Assembly (NCBI RefSeq): GCF_014192515.1 | Contig: NZ_JACHYB010000001.1 | Location: 434,001 to 498,000 of the forward strand | Direction of reading: 5' to 3' | Length of the DNA: 64,000 nt | Origin: Microbacter margulisiae | Lineage (GTDB): Bacteria > Bacteroidota > Bacteroidia > Bacteroidales > Paludibacteraceae | Part shown: positions 16,805 to 24,590 of the stretch, piece by piece | Position numbering within the stretch: the stretch's first letter is position 1 | How the letters are laid out: every line of letters starts with the position of its first letter | Position numbers and translations under genes: made by a program | The notes under the pieces: generated by a model | The model's input: only the letters and a program-made list of their open reading frames with translations | Database searches by the model: none | Told to the model about the DNA's origin: nothing

Positions 16805-18307
16805 TACGAGTGTTCGGAAGATTATTAAGTATTCAAAATTAGTAATTTCAGTTGCAATAAAGGGGGAAAAACAGACTGTTTTATCTCTGGAATTTCAAAA
16901 ACGGAAAATAACCCTGATTTATCAACATAATTCACTGTAAGTTGTTGATAAATAATATGTATAACATCGTTTTTGACATATAATTATTTGGTATTTTTGC
17001 ATCGAAATTAAACGAGTTTAGATGCACCCAAATAAGTCAATTAAAAACATAACAGTAAAAGAACTGTTGAGTGTTATCCCTGATGAGAAAATAAGTACGT
17101 TGGCCGCCAATACCCACGTGGATTATTGCACAAAGGTTTTGTATGGACGTTCCATGTTTTACATGATCCTCTATTCCTTATTAGAGTCTGATCGTACCAG
17201 TTTGCGTACAATGGAGGATATCTTTAATAGCGTAAAATTTAAATTTTTATTCAATCTGGATCAAAGCAAAACCGTCCGTTATAGTTCTATCTCGGAGCGA
17301 TTATCAATAATGGACGTTAGCTTCTTTGAAAAACTGTTCGAGCATTTTTATAATCAGCTTAGTCAATTATATTCTCAGCAAGAACTTGATAAATATAATC
17401 TTGTCCGGGTTGATTCAACAATGGTTGCTGAAACTTCATCCCGTCTGTCACAAGGAATGAGAGTTGGTAAAATCGGGAACAAGAAAGTTACAAAAAAACA
17501 AGCCAAGTTTACAGTTGCATTTGAGGGCATACTTCCCTGTAATGTGGAACTGTTTTTAGATCAAAGTCAACTCAATGAATGCCTTACTATTCCACAGGTT
17601 ATAAAAGATCATGCACACAAATACAAGCAACAGGTTTATGTATTTGACCGTGGAGTCAATAAACGAAGTGTTTTCGATGAACTCCAAAGTGATACTATTG
17701 ATTTTGTTACCCGTTTGAATCCAGGTGCTTCGTATCAAAGTGTAGAAGTTCTTGAACAAGGCGACAGATTAATCGGAGATTTGAAATTACTTAAAGATGA
17801 AATCGTTTATCTGTATACTCGGGTCAATAATAGAAAAACCAGAGAATTGACCAGGGAAACCTTCAGACTGATAACTACCGAAAACAAGGATGGAGAAACC
17901 CTCTTGTTTCTGACCAATCTGAAAGGGGAAACAGCTGAGAATATAACTGCTTTATACCGCAAACGCTGGGATATTGAAGTATTCTTCCGTTTTATAAAAC
18001 AAGAATTGAACTTCAGCCACTTTATGTCAACCAATGAAAACGGAATAAAGATTATTCTCTATATGACTTTAATTCTATCCATGTTGTTGTTGATTTACAA
18101 GCGATTGAATAATGTCGGTTATAAAACAGCCAAAAGACGATTTGGCATTGAACTGGATGAATTGATTATAGCCTTGATTGTCCGTTTTTGTGGCGGTGAT
18201 CCATCGCTGGTATTCCGTTAAAAAAAGACTGCAATCAGTATCAATCAAAAAAATATATATCAAAGAACGCTTATCACAGCAATATATCAATCTTCCGAAC
18301 ACTCGTA
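16805..18307 (+). mobile_element. IS4-family insertion sequence nested in IS1182, with 9-bp target duplication
   Basis: Ends: TACGAGTGTTCGGAAGATT at 16805-16823 and its exact complement at 18289-18307. The target TATAATAAT is present on both sides (16796-16804 and 18308-18316), the 9-bp duplication usual for IS4-family elements. The element is 1503 bp. A possible promoter, TTG at 16973 and TATTTTTG at 16992, precedes the gene, though the spacing (16 bp) is short. Confidence 0.92.
17022..18221 (+). CDS. IS4-family transposase
   Basis: A 399-residue transposase with Asp131 in VRVDSTMV, Asp209 in YVFDRGVNKR and Glu319 in YRKRWDIEVFFRFIKQEL, the last being the YREK signature region of IS4. The frame is intact and the insertion has an exact duplication, so this copy is probably still active. 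Its insertion is the youngest event of the three nested steps seen here. Confidence 0.95.
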   Translation: MHPNKSIKNITVKELLSVIPDEKISTLAANTHVDYCTKVLYGRSMFYMILYSLLESDRTSLRTMEDIFNSVKFKFLFNLDQSKTVRYSSISERLSIMDVSFFEKLFEHFYNQLSQLYSQQELDKYNLVRVDSTMVAETSSRLSQGMRVGKIGNKKVTKKQAKFTVAFEGILPCNVELFLDQSQLNECLTIPQVIKDHAHKYKQQVYVFDRGVNKRSVFDELQSDTIDFVTRLNPGASYQSVEVLEQGDRLIGDLKLLKDEIVYLYTRVNNRKTRELTRETFRLITTENKDGETLLFLTNLKGETAENITALYRKRWDIEVFFRFIKQELNFSHFMSTNENGIKIILYMTLILSMLLLIYKRLNNVGYKTAKRRFGIELDELIIALIVRFCGGDPSLVFR

Positions 18308-18835
18308 TATAATAATCCGGGGCAATGCAGAACATGTGGGTTGCATGGTCAATGTACTAAAAGCAAAACAAACGGACGGAACATTGACCGCAGTGAGTTT
18401 TCCGCCGAAATGGAACAAAACAACCGCAGGGTAAAACAGAACCTGGCCGAGCATCCATGGGGAACGCTTAAACGGCAACGGGGATTTGATTATGTGTTGA
18501 CACGGGGAAAGAAAAAAGTTTTGGGTGAGGTTGGTTTGGTGTTTATTGGCTACAACCTGAGCCGATTGGAGAAGATTGAAGGAGGGATAAATGCCCTGAA
18601 AGAATTCATTATGCAAATGATGGCTTTGCTTTACCCGAAACGGGCTTGTTTAAAGACTATTTGAGCACTTAATAAAAATGAATTGGAAAATCAACGGCTT
18701 CAAATTGGCTTCCGCAAACGAAAGCTATCGAAGCCTGAAATGATATAAAAACAGATAATAACGGGAATTAGAGGCGTTTTTGCGCAGACTCTCGTTAGGC
18801 ACAACTAAAGCAACCGCATAATTAAAGTTTACATA

Positions 18836-19852
18836 ATGATTTTATTGACAGAAATAAATATAAGACAAATGGATATTTTTGAAAAAAAAACAGAGGACTT
18901 TACTGATTGGTATTTGAAGCAATCGGAATTTCATGATGAAGCTATTCGTTTTTTCGTTTCTCTAATTAGTTCTTTTCAGAAAGTTGAATCAGTAAGAGGA
19001 AGAGTAAAAGATAAAAATGAGTGTATCAGTAAGTTTAAACGAAAATATATGCCAATAATAGATACTAAAGAAACCAATTATGAGATAAAGACATATATTA
19101 CAGATTTGATTGGAATTAGAGCAATTTGTCTTTACTCAAATGATGTCAATCAAATAAGAAGAGATTTAAAAAAATATTTTCACGAGGTAGATATTACTGA
19201 TAAATCAGGTCAATTAGAAAAGACAGAAGATAAATTTGGATATAAAAGTCTTCATCTTCAATTAGTGCTAAAGAATAGGCTCAATGACGTTCCTGATTAT
19301 AAGAGATTCCGAAAACTTCAATTCGAACTTCAAATAAGGACAATCATACAAGATGCATGGAGTATTCTTGACCATAAAATAAAGTATAAAAAAAGCATCC
19401 CCCAGAATTTAAAACGAAGAATAAATCGCTTATCAGCATTGTTTGAAATAGCAGATGATGAATTTTTTAATATTCAAAAAGAGATAAGCCAAGAAGAAAT
19501 AAGAATCCATGATAGAATAAAAAAGGGCGGTAGAATCGAAAAAACAAAGAACATAGATGTCTTTAGGTTTTTATTTGTGGTTCTAAAATATTTTCCAGAG
19601 TATAATTTTATTGAGTATAAGGTTGATGGATTTGTTGATGAGATTCTTTCATTAAAGCAAAATTTCACTGAGGGAGAATTAAATGATGCATTAGAAAAAC
19701 ATCTTTCTTTTGCTGATAAAATAGAACAAAAGATAAAACAGAGGCTTAATCCATATACAAAAATCAGGTATTGCTTATTCAAGTTAGATTCCGTCAGATT
19801 TGAATCCTTGTTGACAATTCATCAGACAAAAATAATTAATAGCATGAGTTAA
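18836..19852 (+). CDS. RelA/SpoT-domain protein (alarmone-synthetase-like)
   Basis: A protein of 338 residues. Residues about 60-190 form a RelA/SpoT nucleotidyltransferase fold: YITDLIGIRAICLYSND, then FGYKSLHLQLVL, then FELQIRTIIQDAWSILDHKIKYK. These match the synthetase motifs, including the Gly-Tyr-Lys-Ser-x-H block. No HD hydrolase and no TGS or ACT regulatory domains are present, so it is a stand-alone enzyme. Such proteins make (p)ppGpp or act as toxins that pyrophosphorylate adenosine or tRNA. The C-terminal 150 residues are helical and not recognised. GTTAGGC lies 36 bp upstream and GCCCAAC 19 bp after the stop. ATG 18869 is an alternative start. Confidence 0.82.
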   Translation: MILLTEINIRQMDIFEKKTEDFTDWYLKQSEFHDEAIRFFVSLISSFQKVESVRGRVKDKNECISKFKRKYMPIIDTKETNYEIKTYITDLIGIRAICLYSNDVNQIRRDLKKYFHEVDITDKSGQLEKTEDKFGYKSLHLQLVLKNRLNDVPDYKRFRKLQFELQIRTIIQDAWSILDHKIKYKKSIPQNLKRRINRLSALFEIADDEFFNIQKEISQEEIRIHDRIKKGGRIEKTKNIDVFRFLFVVLKYFPEYNFIEYKVDGFVDEILSLKQNFTEGELNDALEKHLSFADKIEQKIKQRLNPYTKIRYCLFKLDSVRFESLLTIHQTKIINSMS

Positions 19853-20532
19853 CAGGAATATGAATAGCAGTGCCCAACATTTTGTATAAGTAATGGCAGG
19901 CAAAGTGCTTAATTTCAAGGTTTGTAGCCCGCTCAAATTGCGTAGCGGTTTGACAGGAAAGTGCCACGCAATCTGCCACGTTTCATGGTGCGCCTGGAAG
20001 CAGAACATCGGTAGAAGTAGTGTTCTGCATGCTGTAAATAAGATGGTGGAAATAGCCCCAGGCTGATGAACCACCAGTGTCGCTGTTCAGGCGGAGGCAT
20101 TAAACCACCAAATGGTGCTAAGGTAAAGAGCCTTGGTGCTGAGCGATTTGGAAAAGTTATACCATGAGTATAACAGGTATGGATATAGGAGTTGAACGCA
20201 AGTACATTGTCTATGAGGTGACGAGAAGTGGGAACATCCTGTCACAAGCTACGGAGTATGAGACGGAGTGAAGAAGTATGGCAGAAATCTGATTACCGGC
20301 CATGCGAGAGGCGTCATACAGGCAGCAAGAACTATATCCGGGCTTATTTAAGGAACCCTGGAACCTGCGCTTTAATGTTAAGGGAGCAACGCAATGGGAA
20401 CACCCCAGAGGTTTAAAACCGAAGTAAAGTGCAGGGACGGATTGTCCCGTAGTAGTGATGAAGTTCCTGTAATGGGAATGGAGCAAAGGGGCAAGTTATA
20501 CAGTATCATAACATTTAACAACTCGCAAGAGG

Positions 20533-21795
20533 ATGACTTTATGGAATGAGACAAAATCGGTACCGGTGAGCAAGGAACAAGTATGGCTTGCTTACAAGAA
20601 AGTGCGTTCCAACCATGGAAGCGCAGGGATTGACCAGGTCAGTATGGACGAATACGATGCAAACCGGTCAAAACACCTGTACAAGCTATGGAACAGGATG
20701 GCATCAGGGAGCTATTTTTCCCTGCCTGTAAAAGAAGTAGAGATACTCAAGAAAGACGGGAAAGTCCGCAAACTTGGTGTACCAACTATTAGCGACAGGG
20801 TAGGGCAGATGGTGGTCAAAGATTATTTAGAGCCGAGGTTCGAGAAGATATTCAGTCCACACTCTTACGGTTACCGACCCGACAAAAATGCCCATCAGGC
20901 ATTAGCAGCGGTTCGGACAAACTGTAGGACGGCCGATTGGGTAATAGACCTTGACATCAAAGGGTTCTTTGACAACATAGACCATGAAAAGTTGCTGAAA
21001 GCCATAGAGAAACATGTACCCGAACAATGGTGCGCAATGTATATCAAACGGTGGTTGCAAGCACCGGTGCAGACAAAATCGGGAGAACTGATTGAAAAGC
21101 ACGGCAAAGGCACACCACAAGGCGGTGTAATCAGCCCATTGCAGGCAAACTTGTTTCTCCACTATACCATGGACAAATGGCTGGAACAAACCCATCCTAC
21201 AGTAAAGTATGTGTGTTATGCCGATGACGCTATTCTTCACTGTAATAGCAAAGTACAGGAAGATTACGTTTTCGCTAATCTGCACAGAAGGATGCAATCG
21301 GTAGGTTTGGAACTTCACCCGGATAAGACGAAAATTGTTTACTGTAAGGATTACAGGCGACAAGGTTCACACGAGGTTGTGAAATTCGATTTTCTGGGCT
21401 ACAGTTTTCAGCCCCGGAGTACAGCCGCAGGCGGGAAAGGCCAGCTTTTTCTGGGCTATGACTGTGCAATCAGCATTGCTTCAAAGAAGCGTATAGCAGA
21501 GAAGATGAGAGAATTAGACATTCCACACCTGACCCACAAGAGTATAATGGGTGTGGCGCAATATCTTGATCCGTATATACGGGGATGGATAAGGTACTAC
21601 GGTAAATTCAGGATTTCGATGTTGAACCCCGTCTTTCAGCTACTACGCAGACATCTAGTACAGTGGGCACGTAAAAGGTATAAGCGTTATAAAACAAGTA
21701 TCAACAAGGCTTACGACTGGTTAAAACGCATCCGGGAGCAATTTCCGTATCTGTTTTACCAATGGCGCGTTGGATTTTATTTAAATAGAGCATAG
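20533..21795 (+). CDS. ltrA: Group II intron reverse transcriptase/maturase
   Basis: A 420-residue intron-encoded protein. The reverse transcriptase domain (about 50-300) has the TPQGGVISPL block and the active site Y229-A-D-D232. The maturase (GIIM/X) domain follows to the end (YIRGWIRYYGKF, KRYKRYKTS). No HNH endonuclease is attached, so insertion should use nicked or replicating DNA. It splices its own intron and copies it into new sites. The ATG at 20533 has AGAGG a few bases upstream. Confidence 0.96.
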   Translation: MTLWNETKSVPVSKEQVWLAYKKVRSNHGSAGIDQVSMDEYDANRSKHLYKLWNRMASGSYFSLPVKEVEILKKDGKVRKLGVPTISDRVGQMVVKDYLEPRFEKIFSPHSYGYRPDKNAHQALAAVRTNCRTADWVIDLDIKGFFDNIDHEKLLKAIEKHVPEQWCAMYIKRWLQAPVQTKSGELIEKHGKGTPQGGVISPLQANLFLHYTMDKWLEQTHPTVKYVCYADDAILHCNSKVQEDYVFANLHRRMQSVGLELHPDKTKIVYCKDYRRQGSHEVVKFDFLGYSFQPRSTAAGGKGQLFLGYDCAISIASKKRIAEKMRELDIPHLTHKSIMGVAQYLDPYIRGWIRYYGKFRISMLNPVFQLLRRHLVQWARKRYKRYKTSINKAYDWLKRIREQFPYLFYQWRVGFYLNRA

Positions 21796-21808
21796 ATTTG
21801 TATAACAA

Positions 21809-21842
21809 GAGCCGTATGATGGGAGACTATCACGTACGGTTC
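21809..21842 (+). ncRNA. Group II intron domain V
   Basis: Catalytic domain of 34 nt: GAGCCGTATGAT pairs with the following CACGTACGGTTC, with a short GGGAGACT-type tetraloop region in between. The AGC triad appears as GAGCCG. It lies 13 bp after the maturase stop codon. Confidence 0.9.
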
Positions 21843-21921
21843 TGTGAGAGGCTTAGAGTGAAATTCCCCTTGCCTACTCGACGCCGAACCGTTGTGGGTA
21901 ATTCAGCAAAACAAAAAATTT

Positions 21922-22647
21922 ATGCATATGGATCATGGTAAAATAGTCCTGATAACAGGGGCAAACAAAGGGATTGGCTTTGAAACAGCAAGGCAATTCG
22001 GGAAATTAGGGTATAGGGTACTTCTTGGAGCAAGGGATGGGGAGCGAGGTAACAAAGCGGTGGAATCTTTAATGGAAGAAGGTATTGATGCTCAGTTATT
22101 GGTGCTTGATGTTACAAACCAGGCTACGATTGATCATGCTGTCAGATTCATTGAGGACAAATACGGATACCTGGATATTCTCATTAACAATGCCGGGATC
22201 TTTTTGGAAAAAGGAGTGCTGCCAAGCCAACTTACCATGGCGACGTTAAGAGAAACATTCGAAGTGAATTTTTTCGGTGTTTTCGCCGTGACCACCGCGC
22301 TGCTTCCTTTACTGAAAAAATCTGCTGCAGGCAGAATCGTCAATGTTTCGAGCGGACAAGGTTCGCTTACGAGAAGCAGCAGTCCCGATGCCACAAGGCT
22401 GCAACTTGCATATAACAGTTCGAAAGCTGCGGTTAATGCATTGACCATTCAATTTGCAAAAGAATTAAGGGAGACACCCATAAAGATCAATGCTGCGGCA
22501 CCGGGTTATACCATTACCGACATGAACGGGGGTAAAGGGAACAGAACGGTGCAGGAGGCTTCTACGGTTATTGTCAGGCTTGCATTATTAGATGAGACAG
22601 GCAGCAGTGGCGGGTATTTTGAAGATGCCGGAGAAATTCCGTGGTAG
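21922..22647 (+). CDS. Short-chain dehydrogenase/reductase (SDR), catalytic residues intact
   Basis: An NAD(P)-dependent oxidoreductase of about 241 residues. It has the cofactor motif TGANKGIG near residue 12, NNAG around 90, the Ser strand VNVSSGQG and the active-site YNSSK (Tyr-x3-Lys) followed by AAVNALT. It resembles short-chain reductases of the carbonyl-reductase-like group; the substrate is not evident. ATG 21922 or 21928 is the likely start (a longer frame from 21892 would begin inside the attC-like core). It lies about 25 bp after a GTTGTGG core, like the other cassette genes, but I find no complementary core after its stop. Confidence 0.9.
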   Translation: MHMDHGKIVLITGANKGIGFETARQFGKLGYRVLLGARDGERGNKAVESLMEEGIDAQLLVLDVTNQATIDHAVRFIEDKYGYLDILINNAGIFLEKGVLPSQLTMATLRETFEVNFFGVFAVTTALLPLLKKSAAGRIVNVSSGQGSLTRSSSPDATRLQLAYNSSKAAVNALTIQFAKELRETPIKINAAAPGYTITDMNGGKGNRTVQEASTVIVRLALLDETGSSGGYFEDAGEIPW

Positions 22648-23033
22648 TCCTGATTCATTTACCGTAATACTGTCACAGGGATAAACGGCTTTTTTATTTC
22701 AAGTGAAAAAGCAATAGGAACCATCTCCATTCCCATAACAGATTGACATTCGACATTAGATCTTTTGTTGACTCCTGGTTGCTGGCTCATTTCGTGTAAT
22801 AAGGGAATAAGGTTTGCCTGATCTTAATACGATCTATTGCTACTAAGGTTTAGTTACTTCCAAAATAAGGTTAAATCTCAAAAGCCAAACTTAACCGGGT
22901 TAATGGAAACGTGCGCAAATTGAATTATATTACTGCTTTGAAAAGTTACTCACCACATTTGTATAGGGCATCGGTGAGGACAGCAAATAAACACCGTCCA
23001 CAATAACCTGATTTATATGTGCCTAAATGATTT
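22648..23033. other. Intergenic stretch, nothing recognised
   Basis: No gene, clear hairpin or repeat was found in this 386-bp stretch. The cassette-like order ends here. Confidence 0.5.
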
Positions 23034-23561
23034 ATGATGATGGAAAATGATGTTTCGAATTACCTTTGTAAAAATGCCGGCTTAATGATATGCCATCCAT
23101 TTTTGCCACAGTTGTTTTCAAATCTCAACTATTTGAATGAGAGCAGACAGTTTAAAGATGCTGATGCCACACTCCGCGCTGTTTTGCTGATGCAGTTTAT
23201 TGCCACAGGAGCGATCACTGAAAGGAATGACGCAGAGTTGGCTTTTCCCAAAATCTTTTGTGGAATGCCCATGGATCATCCTATTCAGAATGAAGTGGTG
23301 CTATCGGCAGAGGAGCAACACATGGCCACAGAAATGCTGGAACGGTTAATGGCGCATTGGCTTCAAGCCGGAAAGGTAAGTATTGAAGGCTTGAGAGAGG
23401 TGTTTTTGCGTCGAAATGCAATGCTTACAAAAAATGATACCGGCTACAAGTTAATCGTGAAAAGAATGGCATTGGATATTTTATTAATATCTTTGCCCTG
23501 GAGCATCCATGTTGTTAAACTGCCCTGGAATTCAAATTATTTTTTTGTGGAATGGGGATAA
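23034..23561 (+). CDS. Orphan C-terminal part of a contractile-injection-system tape-measure protein
   Basis: 175 residues that match the C-terminal region of the CIS tape-measure family of Bacteroidota: NAGLMICHPFLPQLFSNL, the block ATLRAVLLMQFIATG, the later FCGMPMDHPI and LREVFLRRNAML, and the closing DILLISLPWSIHVVKLPWN. The family proteins are several hundred residues long, so only the end is present. None of the sheath, tube, baseplate or ATPase genes of such a system lies in the window. It is either a remnant or a short stand-alone derivative. The ATG at 23034 (or 23037/23040) gives a frame without internal stops. Confidence 0.75.
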   Translation: MMMENDVSNYLCKNAGLMICHPFLPQLFSNLNYLNESRQFKDADATLRAVLLMQFIATGAITERNDAELAFPKIFCGMPMDHPIQNEVVLSAEEQHMATEMLERLMAHWLQAGKVSIEGLREVFLRRNAMLTKNDTGYKLIVKRMALDILLISLPWSIHVVKLPWNSNYFFVEWG

Positions 23562-23764
23562 ATATAAAGCATCCGGTGTGATGAACGATTGACATTATGA
23601 ATCGCATTTCTGCGTATGCTGCTAAACCGTAGTCCCGGCAGTTGCTCTGGTGACATGCAGACCCGGAGTGCGAGGAGAAGAATTTGACACCCAATGGGAT
23701 AACTTTGTAACCGATAAGCAGCAGGCATACCTTAAATAAGAAGTAACCCTAAAACAGTAAAACG
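23562..23764. repeat. Spacer with a diverged repeat shared with 25210-25250
   Basis: CAGTTGCTCTGG...GACCCGGAGTG at about 23638-23669 resembles CAGTTGCTCAGG...AAACCCGGAGTG at about 25211-25247. The two copies differ by a few bases and a gap. No gene is seen in either spacer. Confidence 0.4.
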
Positions 23765-24454
23765 ATGGATTTGTACGGACAAGCAAGTAAAAGCATTCCT
23801 CAAAAAGTAGTTATCCATTTGACAGAGATTCTATTGCTATGGCTCTCTTATTGGATATTGTTTCAAAGCGGTGGAAACTGGATTGAAAACCATCTATATA
23901 TACATAATGCTGGCGGAGGCAGGGAAAGAAGAGTGATTATTTTCATATTCAACATCGTGATCTTCTTGCGGCTTGCCTATATGATGATTTTTTTGCTCAA
24001 GCGAAAAATACCGTGGGAAGAGAGCATAAGCGTGCCCTTCGCATTTGCACTTTACTTCATTGGATATTCCTTATTCGTCTTGCCATTTTCCCAACCTATC
24101 GGTGACCTGGATTATTTTGCAATAGCACTGTTCATGGTAGGTTGCCTACTAAACAGCGGAGGAGAAATTTTACGGGATAAATGGAAAAAGAACCCCGAAA
24201 ATAAAGGGAAGCTATATACGGAAGGCTTCTTTAAATATTCGCGCCATATCAACTATTTCGGAGATATACTGTGGGTAAGCGCTTACGCCCTTGTGACGAA
24301 AAATGTTTGGGCCATCACCATTCCTGTTTTTCTGTTCTGTTTTTTTGCGTTTTATAATGCACCGAAACTGGACAAGCATTTAAAGGAAAAATATGGTAAG
24401 CAATATGATGAGTATGCTAAAAAGGCCACGATGCTGATACCTTTCATTTATTAG
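23765..24454 (+). CDS. DUF1295 / isoprenylcysteine-methyltransferase-like membrane protein
   Basis: A 229-residue integral membrane protein with six to seven hydrophobic helices. The C-terminal part has the family signature GFFKYSRHINYFGDI, then AFYNAPKLDKHLKEKYGKQYDEY. These are the steps of the steroid-5-alpha-reductase/isoprenylcysteine methyltransferase fold. The bacterial members have no agreed substrate; lipid or membrane-compound reduction or methylation are possible. It is a single gene with no obvious operon partner. Confidence 0.82.
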   Translation: MDLYGQASKSIPQKVVIHLTEILLLWLSYWILFQSGGNWIENHLYIHNAGGGRERRVIIFIFNIVIFLRLAYMMIFLLKRKIPWEESISVPFAFALYFIGYSLFVLPFSQPIGDLDYFAIALFMVGCLLNSGGEILRDKWKKNPENKGKLYTEGFFKYSRHINYFGDILWVSAYALVTKNVWAITIPVFLFCFFAFYNAPKLDKHLKEKYGKQYDEYAKKATMLIPFIY

Positions 24455-24590
24455 AAAGCTCGAAAGCTACTATGGTTAAGCAGAGAAGGAAAAGGGTTGC
24501 ACCGTAAAAGTGGCAATGCCGCCTATTCAACCATAAATGAAAAATGGACTGTAATTCATTTTCATACATCTAATTTCAAATCATAGAGTG

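Larger units (their letters stand above)
15710..18664 (+). pseudogene. Broken IS1182-family transposase
   Basis: The reading frame begins at 15710 (MQHVQGEEQNQ) and changes frame near 15780, where VIDFFVDSIDLSSFGF continues. It changes again near 16495 (from DTNALA to VVIDAKELLK) and is cut at 16805 by an IS4-family element. It resumes at 18317 with PGQCRTCGLHGQCTKSK and ends with HPWGTLKRQRGFDYVLTRGK and YNLSRLEK, the typical C terminus of the family. With the frames corrected it would be a normal-length DDE transposase. It is not functional as it stands. Confidence 0.88.
15566..18790 (+). mobile_element. IS1182-family insertion sequence, interrupted by a second IS
   Basis: The ends AGACTGCGCAAAAAC (15566-15580) and GTTTTTGCGCAGACT (18776-18790) are inverted with one mismatch. 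After removal of the nested element the IS is about 1.7 kb, normal for the family. Its transposase is destroyed by two frameshifts and the nested insertion. It lies inside the attC-like spacer before the RelA/SpoT-domain gene. A target duplication is not evident. Confidence 0.75.
14023..18800 (+). other. attC-like site split by an IS4 and an IS1182 insertion
   Basis: The pieces are 14023-14049, 15505-15565 and 18791-18800. Joined, they give about 98 bp that start with ACCCAAC and end with GTTAGGC, both exact matches to the attC core rules RYYYAAC and GTTRRRY. The middle piece contains GACAGGAAAG then CCGCAATCGGCAACG (15518-15546), which is matched by the site at 19872 (GACAGGAAAG then ACGCAATCTGCCACG, from 19952). 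This shows that the two spacers belong to one family. Confidence 0.6.
19988..21882 (+). mobile_element. Group II intron (retroelement)
   Basis: The 5' end GTGCGCC fits the GUGYG consensus. The 3' end holds a clear domain V (21809-21842) and a domain VI stem (about 21846-21879) with a bulged A near the end GCCTACTCGAC. The open frame of the reverse transcriptase lies in domain IV. The loop CATGA at 20163-20167, inside the stem GTTATAC/GTATAAC, can pair with TCATG at the end of the 5' exon, as EBS1 does with IBS1. A 34-nt domain V speaks for a IIB-type rather than a IIC intron. Confidence 0.88.
19872..21897 (+). other. attC-like site split by a group II intron
   Basis: Pieces 19872-19987 and 21883-21897 join to about 131 bp, starting GCCCAAC and ending GTTGTGG. 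Inside, TGGCAGG (near 19905) can pair with the CTGCCA before 19980. The central CCCGCT...AGCGG forms a nested stem around TCAAATTGCGT. The end core plus GTAATT repeats the cassette starts at 8386 and 13414. Shared sequence with the site split at 14050/15566 (GACAGGAAAG, CGCAATC) supports a common family. Confidence 0.55.

Noticed and set aside
19988..21882. Group IIC-attC intron, which would explain the position in an attC-like spacer
   Set aside because: Domain V is 34 nt and the 5' end is GTGCGCC, which fits IIB introns. I therefore do not assign it to the IIC-attC class, although the position is suggestive.
8386..22647. A complete integron with integrase
   Set aside because: No integrase gene, attI site or cassette promoter was found in the window; only the array-like part is supported.
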